NCBI GenBank assembly: GCA_900313235.1
Contig: OMQN01000002.1
Span: 1 to 64,000, forward strand
DNA: 64,000 bases
Direction: 5' to 3'
Source of the DNA: an uncultured Prevotellaceae bacterium
GTDB lineage: Bacteria > Bacteroidota > Bacteroidia > Bacteroidales > Bacteroidaceae
The notes beneath the pieces are model-generated. The model searched no databases, had not been told where the DNA came from, and worked only from the letters and a program-made list of their open reading frames with translations. Made by a program: the position numbers and the translations under genes. Below, piece by piece: positions 24,431 to 40,276 of the stretch. The stretch's first letter is position 1. Each line of letters opens with the position of its first letter.

Positions 24431-27400
24431 ATGTCGGGCAAAAAACGTCTTATCAAAAATGCCCATCCTACCGTCCGTAAAGGACGATTGTTATTAACCC
24501 TGCTCTTACTGCTGCTCACCGCCACTACGACGTGGGCCGAGAACGTGAAGCTGACATCATCCACATCCACCACAAAGTGGACAGACGGCAACACTTACGT
24601 GACCAACGGCGACGTGACCATCGCAGATCGTATTACCGTCACGGGCAATGTGACGCTCTTCCTCACCGACGGCTATACCCTCAGCGCCCCTAATGGCATC
24701 GAGGTGAGAGTAGGTAACTCTCTGACCATCAAAGGCGGCACTAACGGCACTGGTACGCTGACCATTGAAAAAAATGGAATTAGTAGAGCCGGTATCGGAG
24801 GCGGTTATAAAAAGGTCAATAATGTTAAATATCCAACCCAATACGGCAATATCACCATCAATGGCGGTATCGTCAACGTCAAAGGTGGTGCTCAGAGCGC
24901 TGGTATCGGCGGCGATTCTAATAGCGAACTCGACGGCAACGGCACCATCACTATCAACGGCGGCATCGTCAACGCCACGGGTGGTAACAAGGCTGCTGGT
25001 ATTGGTGGTGGCAATTGTAGTTATAATAATGGTGCCTATGGCGGCTGCGGTATAATTGTTATCAACGGTGGACAGGTGACTGCTACCGGCGGCGACGATG
25101 GGCCTGGTATAGGTCCGGGCAAAGGCGCCGCAGACAAAACCAGCGGCTCGCTGGTTCTCGGCTGGACCAACGGTACGGATTTCATCCAAGTCACAGGTGG
25201 GAATTCCAGCAGAGCCTATGGCTTCAGCAACCGTCTTGGCAGCATCAGCTTCGCCGAGGGCAAAAAGTTAAAAATTGTAGGTGGTGGTGAGGCTACCACC
25301 GAGAATATCAAGAACCAGGTGAGCTTGACACTCATTCCTAAGGGCAGTGAACAATACCAGCTTTCTGCTGCCACCATTTCGGGCATCAGCGCCTCGTACG
25401 ATTTGACGGGCAGCTTCCTCGACATCCCCTTTAGCGTGATCGATGCCGAAGGAAATACGCTCACACTGGGCACTGACTATACTGCCACGCTCGGAACGAC
25501 ATCGCAGGAATCGACCACCATCCATATCACCGAAGGAGGTAAATACACGCTGACCATCAATGGTATGGGCTTGTACGCTGGTTCGAAGTCCATCGACTTC
25601 GAGGTTATTTCCATCGGCTTCAAGAAAGATGCCAATGGCGATGACTACATCAATATGCCAAAAACAGGCATTTATTATTATGCCAACATCCCCGAGGGCG
25701 TAAGCTCGTTTAAGGTGTATGATGATGGCGGCGCTAAGGCCCAATATAGCAACTCTTATGATGGCGGTCTCGTTCTAACTGCTCCCGACCACTATGTCCT
25801 GCAGCTCACCGGCACGGTGACGGCGGAAGTGTGGGGAAAAAAACTATGTGACTACTTGATGGTGTATGATGGGGTGTATGATGGCGTCTCTACCTCCGCA
25901 CAAAAGATTGGCGACAAGTATGGTAGTGATGAGTCAGGAGAGAACATCGGCACGCTCATCAGCAGCGGTAAGCAGATGACACTCACCTTCCATAGTGACC
26001 CCTCCGGACAAAGAGATGGCCTCGACCTGACGGCTACGCTGAAGAGAGATCTCGGGAGTTGTGTCATCGCTGATATAGATGACCAGACCTATATAGGTTC
26101 TGCAATCGAGCCCGCTGTGGTGATTACGTATAAGGGAACGGCACTTGTGAAGGATGTGGATTATGAGGTGACTTACAGCGGCAATACGATAGTAGGTACA
26201 GCAACCATCACTATTACCGGAAAGGGGAATTATGCTGGAAAGACATCAAAAACATTCACCATCGTTAAGGCTACACCCACTGTAACCGCTCCGATAGCAG
26301 TCGCAGACCTTGAATATAAGGGCTCGGCACAGGAACTTGTAACTACAGGAGATACAGACTTTGGAACTCTGCTCTACAGCCTTGACGACGAAAATTATTC
26401 AGAGGACATCCCAACAGCAACGGATGCTGGAACCTATACCGTATATTATAAGGTAGAGGGTAGCGACAACTGGAACAAAGTAGAGGCTCAAAGTATCACG
26501 GTAATAATTGATAAGGCAACGCCTTATGTTAAAACGACTCCGACGGCAAGCGCCATTACTTACGGTCAGACGCTTAGTGACTCTGAGCTAAATGATGGTG
26601 TTATACAGATTAGTGAGAATATAGCAACAGAAATTGCAGGAACATTTTCATGGTCAAAGAGCTCTGTAAAACCATCTGTGACAGATAGTGAAAATACAGA
26701 ATATGGGGTGACATTTACTCCGAATGACAGCGAGAACTGTAAATCGGTGACAATGGGTGTTACTTTAACGGTTAATAAAGCAACACCAATAGTAACTGCA
26801 CCCATAGCAAACACTTTGATATATAACGGTTGTGAGCAGGAGCTTGTAACAGCAGGTTCTACAGACTTCGGGACCCTGCTTTACAGCCTTAACGACGATA
26901 CATATTCTGAGAACATCCCAACTAGAACGGGTGCTGGAACTTATACTGTATATTATAAGGTAGAGGGTAGCGACAACTGGAATGCGGTTGCAGCGCAGAC
27001 GATCCAGGCGACCATCGTCAAGGACGTGACCTGTAGTGATATCAGCATCACCATTCCAGAGCAGACCTACACAGGCAGTGAATTGACACCTGTCATCACC
27101 ATGAAGGATGGCGAGACTGAGCTCACTGAGAACACCGACTACACCGTGACTGCTCCGAGTGGCACGATTCAGGACGCTGGAAACTACACCTATACCATCA
27201 TCGGCCAGGGCAACTATAAGGGCGAGACCACGGCGACATTCACCATCGCTCCTAAGGCAGTGACCAATGATGGCATCAGCATCGACACTCCTTCGCAGGA
27301 ATGGACGGGCAACGAATTAACACCCGTCATCACTGTGAAGGATGGCGAGACCGTGCTCGTTGAGAATACAGACTACACCGTGACTGTTCCGAGTGGTCCA

Positions 27401-28387
27401 GTCCAGGATTCTGGCGACTATACCTATACCATCACTGGTCAGGGGAACTATGCAGGCTCAAGAGAGGCTACATTCACCATTAAGGTTAAGCAGGTTACCG
27501 TTACAAACGACAAGAACGAGGATGTCCCTGCTGCTACAGGCGACGCTGAAATCACAGAGGATCAGAACGGAACGACACTGACACTCATCACGCCTGCTGA
27601 GAATGCTCAGCCACAGACGGTAAGTATTCCGCAGGCTGTAGAGGTAGACCATGTGGACATAGACCGCATCTTTGTATCGGGCAAGGCTTGTACGCTGTAT
27701 CTGCCGTTCAGCATCGCTGCCGACAAGATTGCGGGTGGTACGTTTTACACGTTTGCGGGTGTAGATATGGCTGTGACGCCTTGGGAAGTGCAGTACACTC
27801 CTGTTACGACGGGAGACATCGCGGCGAATACACCTTATATCTTCTTGCCTGATGATACGGAAGGCGGAAAGATTGTGGTGAACAACGGTTCGGACAAGGT
27901 GAGCGTCTGCACGGCTAATCCACATACATCCACACAGGGAGAATGGAACTTCATCGGCACCTATGAGCGCATCAAGTGGACGCACGATACCACCGATCCT
28001 GAATACAACGATGTCCGTGAGGCAGAGATTGGTAACATCTACGGCTTTGCCGCCGAAGAGGTTAGCGGTGCTACCGTCGGCCAGTTTGTGAAGGTGGGCA
28101 ACAACGTATGGATCAACCCGATGCGTGCCTATCTGAAATATAATGAAGTGCTTTCAGCCCCCAGTATGGACGGTGATGCAGCATCAACCGAACTGCCATC
28201 GAGCATGAAGGTGGTCATTGTGAAAAACAATGGCGAAACCACTTCTGTCAGTGAAGAGTTAAGAGTGAAGAGTGAAGAATTTGCTCCCGCCACAGAGTGG
28301 TACACACTGGATGGACGCAAACTCCAGGGCAAGCCAACAGCTAAAGGCATTTACATCCATAATGGCAGAAAGGAGGTTGTAAAATGA
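24431..28387 (+). CDS. Large exported multi-domain protein with sorting-like tail
   Basis: Signal peptide about 1-37 (long basic N-region, then a Leu run, ending TWAE). Residues 40-240 form a beta-helix-like section with four regularly spaced AGIGG/PGIG turns near 120, 157, 187 and 224. About 410-540 is a CUB-like domain (VYDDGG, YLMVYDG). About 543-1016 has Ig/MBG-like repeats, marked by pairs such as GNYAGKTSKTFTI and GNYKGETTATFTI and twice-occurring DNTDYTVT-type segments. The tail WYTLDGRKLQ plus KGIYIHNGRKEVVK resembles a type A T9SS sorting domain. Secretion and surface attachment are likely; the ligand is not known. Confidence 0.8.
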   Translation: MSGKKRLIKNAHPTVRKGRLLLTLLLLLLTATTTWAENVKLTSSTSTTKWTDGNTYVTNGDVTIADRITVTGNVTLFLTDGYTLSAPNGIEVRVGNSLTIKGGTNGTGTLTIEKNGISRAGIGGGYKKVNNVKYPTQYGNITINGGIVNVKGGAQSAGIGGDSNSELDGNGTITINGGIVNATGGNKAAGIGGGNCSYNNGAYGGCGIIVINGGQVTATGGDDGPGIGPGKGAADKTSGSLVLGWTNGTDFIQVTGGNSSRAYGFSNRLGSISFAEGKKLKIVGGGEATTENIKNQVSLTLIPKGSEQYQLSAATISGISASYDLTGSFLDIPFSVIDAEGNTLTLGTDYTATLGTTSQESTTIHITEGGKYTLTINGMGLYAGSKSIDFEVISIGFKKDANGDDYINMPKTGIYYYANIPEGVSSFKVYDDGGAKAQYSNSYDGGLVLTAPDHYVLQLTGTVTAEVWGKKLCDYLMVYDGVYDGVSTSAQKIGDKYGSDESGENIGTLISSGKQMTLTFHSDPSGQRDGLDLTATLKRDLGSCVIADIDDQTYIGSAIEPAVVITYKGTALVKDVDYEVTYSGNTIVGTATITITGKGNYAGKTSKTFTIVKATPTVTAPIAVADLEYKGSAQELVTTGDTDFGTLLYSLDDENYSEDIPTATDAGTYTVYYKVEGSDNWNKVEAQSITVIIDKATPYVKTTPTASAITYGQTLSDSELNDGVIQISENIATEIAGTFSWSKSSVKPSVTDSENTEYGVTFTPNDSENCKSVTMGVTLTVNKATPIVTAPIANTLIYNGCEQELVTAGSTDFGTLLYSLNDDTYSENIPTRTGAGTYTVYYKVEGSDNWNAVAAQTIQATIVKDVTCSDISITIPEQTYTGSELTPVITMKDGETELTENTDYTVTAPSGTIQDAGNYTYTIIGQGNYKGETTATFTIAPKAVTNDGISIDTPSQEWTGNELTPVITVKDGETVLVENTDYTVTVPSGPVQDSGDYTYTITGQGNYAGSREATFTIKVKQVTVTNDKNEDVPAATGDAEITEDQNGTTLTLITPAENAQPQTVSIPQAVEVDHVDIDRIFVSGKACTLYLPFSIAADKIAGGTFYTFAGVDMAVTPWEVQYTPVTTGDIAANTPYIFLPDDTEGGKIVVNNGSDKVSVCTANPHTSTQGEWNFIGTYERIKWTHDTTDPEYNDVREAEIGNIYGFAAEEVSGATVGQFVKVGNNVWINPMRAYLKYNEVLSAPSMDGDAASTELPSSMKVVIVKNNGETTSVSEELRVKSEEFAPATEWYTLDGRKLQGKPTAKGIYIHNGRKEVVK
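28250..28282 (+). repeat. Intergenic-type AGTGAAGAGT repeat inside the exported protein gene
   Basis: AGTGAAGAGTTAAGAGTGAAGAG and following bases are the kind of low-complexity unit seen between genes, yet they are translated here as SEELRVKSEE, directly before the sorting-like tail. Confidence 0.55.
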
Positions 28388-28512
28388 AGAAAGAATATAT
28401 AGCTCCCCAGATGGAGGTTTATCGTCTACAGGTACAGGGCCAACTGCTGAATTATAGTGACGCTGCCCTCGGTGCTCACGAATTCGTACTTGAAGACGAA
28501 GACGATATGTGA
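28384..28512 (+). CDS. Small protein overlapping the exported protein stop (42 residues)
   Basis: ORF beginning MKKEYIAPQMEVYRLQVQGQ and ending EDEDDM. Its ATG overlaps the upstream stop as ATGA. The N-terminal pattern (Lys-rich start, YI-P-x-x-E-V, then LQ and LL) matches the 54-residue protein at 32039-32203, which also follows a sorting-tail protein. No signal peptide; acidic C-terminus. No function recognised. Confidence 0.6.
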   Translation: MKKEYIAPQMEVYRLQVQGQLLNYSDAALGAHEFVLEDEDDM

Positions 28513-28557
28513 TTCAACAAATGACGTTAGTATCGTACATAATTATTTATAACAAAA

Positions 28558-28599
28558 GAAAGGACAAAACTTCAATATGGGTTTTGTCCTTTCCTTTTT
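28558..28599 (+). terminator. Strong intrinsic terminator
   Basis: GAAAGGACAAAAC at 28558-28570 pairs perfectly over 13 bases with GTTTTGTCCTTTC at 28581-28593; T-rich sequence follows and A-rich precedes, so it could work in both directions. Confidence 0.8.
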
Positions 28600-28666
28600 A
28601 AAATAGATTATGATGCTGCTTGTATTTCATGATATTAACTATTTAAACAAAAAAGTCAATTTTTGT

Positions 28667-28697
28667 TTTGTATTTTGCACACTTATTCGTATCTTTG
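28667..28697 (+). promoter_or_regulatory. Consensus promoter of the GH127-type gene
   Basis: TTTG at 28667-28670, a 19-base spacer and TATCTTTG at 28690-28697. The leader of about 95 bases includes a near-perfect hairpin (28730-28754, GGCAATTCAAAC with GTTTGATTGCC). Confidence 0.7.
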
Positions 28698-28798
28698 CAC
28701 CGTGAAACGATGCGAGCCTGCTTTCGCTCGGCAATTCAAACTTGTTTGATTGCCCTCGCTTAACCGCAGCCTTGCAGGCAGAACTAACAGAACAATCT

Positions 28799-31105
28799 AT
28801 GAGACGAATTCTTATTATTGGCCTGACGGCTATTGCTTTGTCTGCAAGTGCAGCACAGAAAAAACTTATCGAGACCTTCCCTATTAGTAGTGTCAGACTG
28901 ACTGATAGTCAGTTCCTTCGTAACCAGCAGGCTGACATCCACTACCTCTTGGCATTGGATGCTGACCGACTGCTGGCGCCCTACCTGAAAGGTGCTGGAC
29001 TGACGCCTAAAGCCGAGAACTACACCAACTGGGAGAATACTGGACTGGACGGCCACATCGGCGGACACTATGTGTCGGCACTGAGCTATATGGTGGCTGC
29101 CACAGGCAACCAGGAAATCAGTGCTCGTCTGGACTATGTGCTCAGCGAACTGAAACGCTGTCAGGATGCTCGTAAGGATGGCTATGTGGGTGGTGTGCCC
29201 AACCCCGACGAGATATGGGGACAGATAGCCAAAGGCGACATCCATCCCAACTCCTTCGGACTGAACAACCGCTGGGTACCTCTTTACAATATCCATAAAA
29301 TCTATGCCGGTCTGCGCGACGCCTACCTCATCGCAGGTCGCCAGCAGGCCAAGGAGATGCTCGTCAAGTTGACCGACTGGATGATTCAGGAGGTCAGCAA
29401 GTTGAGTGACGACCAGATACAGCAGATGCTGATCAGCGAACATGGCGGACTGAACGAGACGTTTGCCGACGTAGCTGAGCTGACAGGCGACAAGAAGTAC
29501 CTCAAGCTGGCTCACCAGTTCAGCGACCAGCGCATCCTGCAGCCGCTGATGAAGGGTGAGGACAACCTGACGGGTAAGCACGCCAATACACAGATTCCAA
29601 AGATTATCGGTTACAAGCGTATTGCCGACTTGGAGGAACTCAGCGACTGGGACCGTGCCGTCAAATTCTTCTGGGACGTGGTGGTCAACCATCGCAGCGT
29701 CAGCATCGGTGGCAACTCTGAGCGTGAGCACTTCAACCCCACAGACAACTTCACCAGTCTGCTAGCATCAGAACAGGGCCCTGAGAGCTGTAATACCTAT
29801 AACATGCTGCGACTCAGCAAGATGCTCTATCAGACCACTGCCGATACCCACTATATCGACTACTACGAGCGTGCCCTCTACAACCATATCCTCTCGACGA
29901 TGAACCCCGTACAGGGTGGCTTCGTCTACTTCACCCCCATGCGTGCCGGTCACTACCGCGTCTACTCACAGCCGCAGACCAGCATGTGGTGCTGTGTGGG
30001 TACAGGTATCGAGAATCCTGCCCGCTACGGTGAGATGATTTATGCCCACGAGGGTAACGACCTTATCGTCAACCTCTTCATCCCCTCTACGTTGTCGTGG
30101 AACGGCCTGACCGTGAAGCAGGAGTGTCGTTTCCCGCAGGAGGAAGGCACCACCATTGCCCTTGAACTGAAGAAGGCCCGCCAGATGGCTGTGAAGGTCC
30201 GCAAGCCGGCATGGGCCAGCAACGTACAGGTCTTGGTCAATGGTTCACCCGTCGACTATCGCATCCGCGAGGGCTACCTCATCGTTGACCGTCGCTGGCA
30301 GAATGGCGACAAGCTGCGTGTGGAAATGCCTATGCACCTGTCAGCGATGACCACGCCCGACGGCAAACCGCAGTATTCATTCCTCTATGGCCCCTTCGTG
30401 TTGGCTGCCAAGACAGGCACCGACCGTCAGGACGGACTCTTTGCTGACGACAGCCGCGGCGGACATATCGCCAACGGTCCGAAGGTGCCACAGGCTCAGA
30501 TGCCTGCCATGATAGGTACTCCAGAGGAGATTATGTCGCACATCGCTCCCGTGGAGGGCAAACCGCTGACCTTCCAGCTGAAAGGACTGACGACTCCCGC
30601 TTATGAGGGCATCCAACTGGTACCCTTCTACCAGCTCTACGAGTGTCGTTATCAGATATACTTCCCGCTTTACTCTCAGTCAGAATGGGCTGCCAAACAG
30701 GCTGAGCTGGCAGCTGCCGAGAAGGCCAACATGGAGATGGAGGCCAAGACCATCGACAAGGTGTTCTGCGGTGAGCAGCAGTCGGAGAGCGACCACTTCT
30801 TCAAGTCTACAGGTGCCTGGAATGGCTACGACGAAGGCATGCACTGGCGTACTGCCCGTGGCTCTTTCTCTTACCAGCTGAAGGCACAGGGTGCCAACGT
30901 ACTGCGCTTGAAGGGCTTTGCAGCCTTTGAACGTGTCGTCGTCAGCATCGATGGTCAGCAGGTCGACACCGTCCGTCTGAATGGTCAGGGTTTGGCTATT
31001 ATCAACCTGCCCGCCACCCTGCAGAAGGAGAGCATCACGCTGACCCTCGCCGCAGAGCAAGGCAAGCAGACGCCTCGCATCCACGAGATTCGTCTTTGCA
31101 AGTAA
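28799..31105 (+). CDS. GH127/GH146-type beta-L-arabinofuranosidase (DUF1680)
   Basis: Exported glycosidase of 768 residues acting on arabinose-containing plant glycans. Signal peptide 1-19 (ending LSASAA), then an alpha/alpha-barrel with DGHIGGHYVSALS and the zinc/catalytic group of this clan: E329 and C331 in GPESCNTYN, and C398/C399 in MWCCVGTG, with Cys as nucleophile by analogy to characterised members. A C-terminal beta domain follows. The ATG at 28799 is chosen because a signal peptide begins there, whereas the frame from 28742 does not start one. No SusC/SusD pair is nearby, so it is an orphan hydrolase. Confidence 0.88.
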   Translation: MRRILIIGLTAIALSASAAQKKLIETFPISSVRLTDSQFLRNQQADIHYLLALDADRLLAPYLKGAGLTPKAENYTNWENTGLDGHIGGHYVSALSYMVAATGNQEISARLDYVLSELKRCQDARKDGYVGGVPNPDEIWGQIAKGDIHPNSFGLNNRWVPLYNIHKIYAGLRDAYLIAGRQQAKEMLVKLTDWMIQEVSKLSDDQIQQMLISEHGGLNETFADVAELTGDKKYLKLAHQFSDQRILQPLMKGEDNLTGKHANTQIPKIIGYKRIADLEELSDWDRAVKFFWDVVVNHRSVSIGGNSEREHFNPTDNFTSLLASEQGPESCNTYNMLRLSKMLYQTTADTHYIDYYERALYNHILSTMNPVQGGFVYFTPMRAGHYRVYSQPQTSMWCCVGTGIENPARYGEMIYAHEGNDLIVNLFIPSTLSWNGLTVKQECRFPQEEGTTIALELKKARQMAVKVRKPAWASNVQVLVNGSPVDYRIREGYLIVDRRWQNGDKLRVEMPMHLSAMTTPDGKPQYSFLYGPFVLAAKTGTDRQDGLFADDSRGGHIANGPKVPQAQMPAMIGTPEEIMSHIAPVEGKPLTFQLKGLTTPAYEGIQLVPFYQLYECRYQIYFPLYSQSEWAAKQAELAAAEKANMEMEAKTIDKVFCGEQQSESDHFFKSTGAWNGYDEGMHWRTARGSFSYQLKAQGANVLRLKGFAAFERVVVSIDGQQVDTVRLNGQGLAIINLPATLQKESITLTLAAEQGKQTPRIHEIRLCK

Positions 31106-31150
31106 TTATGGGGCAATTATAAACTCAGGATCGAAATTTGCTGTTTGGGG

Positions 31151-32008
31151 TTACTGTAAAGCCGCAATCTGCTCAGGAGTCAACTTGCCGGTGTCGATAT
31201 AAGACTGCTTGATGGCATAGATTTTCTGCTTCATGTCTTCAGTCATCGTGTAATCCCACTGCTTGGCTTCTTCGTTGCTCACGCGCTTGCCACCGTTGTT
31301 GTGGTTGTTGTCAATACAGTAGAACGGCATATCAGGATGATGCTCTTCGATGTACTCCACTCGGCCCTGGAATTGTGGGAATACCGAGATATAGGCCTCA
31401 CAAGTCACTGCACGGTTCGAACTGATCAGTCGCTCCATGCAGTTGGTATAGCCCGTCTCGGCATCGTTATAGACAAAGATTAGGGACGACTCAAATCCTT
31501 TCTTGTCCATATCCGCCACGACCCCGTCGAAGTATTTCACATTGTTGTAGGCACCTTCAGAGACCACACCAGCCTCTTCAACCAACTTCTTCAGTTCAGG
31601 ATTGTTGTTGATACTGGTTGTCTTGCCGCATCCGTACATGCCCATCGTAAAGAGGATGGTCTTGTTGTTAGCCGCGGCGGCGCGGTCCATCAGACGAACT
31701 AGCACTACGCTGTCTATCACCCAGCCGGCCTCCCTGTAGTCGAAGACGTTCAGGCGCGTATAGCCGATACACTTCAACAGGTCTCTCGTCATGTCGGGGT
31801 CGAGCAGATTGCCGCAACTGGCCATATATACGTTCACCAGCGAGTCGATATGCGCTTTTGTCCACACCACGGCAGCTTCGCCTTTGAGAACAAGGGGCTG
31901 TTCTGGTTTAGGAACATAATTGTCGTCCTTGCTACACGACGTCAGGGCTGTCGAACTGCTTATGGCCAGGACGAGGGCCAGTATCAATACTTTTGTATGT
32001 TTCATCAT
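31151..32008 (-). CDS. Lipoprotein with a zeta-toxin-like P-loop kinase domain
   Basis: Signal peptide with lipobox LTSC (Cys25), directly followed by SKDDN, which resembles the acidic lipoprotein export signal that sends proteins to the cell surface in Bacteroidota. Residues 118-131 hold a Walker A motif, FTMGMYGCGKTTSI. After it come EGAYNNVKYFD, a hydrophobic ESSLIFVYND strand, a conserved-looking CMERLISSNRAV segment and PFYCIDN, in the order found in zeta toxins and related kinases. A P-loop kinase outside the cytoplasm is odd, as ATP is scarce there. It is the last gene of the MACPF array, 30 bases after the small protein gene. Confidence 0.65.
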   Translation of the reverse strand: MMKHTKVLILALVLAISSSTALTSCSKDDNYVPKPEQPLVLKGEAAVVWTKAHIDSLVNVYMASCGNLLDPDMTRDLLKCIGYTRLNVFDYREAGWVIDSVVLVRLMDRAAAANNKTILFTMGMYGCGKTTSINNNPELKKLVEEAGVVSEGAYNNVKYFDGVVADMDKKGFESSLIFVYNDAETGYTNCMERLISSNRAVTCEAYISVFPQFQGRVEYIEEHHPDMPFYCIDNNHNNGGKRVSNEEAKQWDYTMTEDMKQKIYAIKQSYIDTGKLTPEQIAALQ

Positions 32009-32038
32009 TCGTTGAATTTTTTTGTTTATATGGTTTTG

Positions 32039-32203
32039 CTACCTTCCCCAGAATGAGTCATCGGTGGGGAGGGTGCCGTCAATAAGCAATTCGTCTTCGG
32101 CAGAGAGACTACTGTTGATGGATGTCACACTGCCAGCCAACAACGTCTCGCAGTACTGCAGGTCTACAATCTCCTGCTCTGGCTTAACATATATTCTTTT
32201 CAT
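32039..32203 (-). CDS. Small protein after the 2685-residue protein (54 residues)
   Basis: ORF reading MKRIYVKPEQEIVDLQYCET, then LLAGS and a Ser/Asp/Glu-rich end finishing DDSFWGR. It starts 15 bases after the large gene's stop. It shares with the 42-residue protein at 28384 the layout MK(K/R)xYxxPxxE(V/I)xxLQ and a following LL. The LLAGS segment could be a processing site, but that is a guess. Confidence 0.6.
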   Translation of the reverse strand: MKRIYVKPEQEIVDLQYCETLLAGSVTSINSSLSAEDELLIDGTLPTDDSFWGR

Positions 32204-32218
32204 AGTCTTCTACTTTAA

Positions 32219-40272
<8,054 letters not shown>

Positions 40273-40276
<4 letters not shown>

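Noticed and set aside
28799..31105. A polysaccharide utilisation locus around the GH127-type gene
   Set aside because: No SusC/SusD pair, regulator of the hybrid type or other glycosidase lies nearby; the AraC-type gene is separated by an unrelated exported protein.
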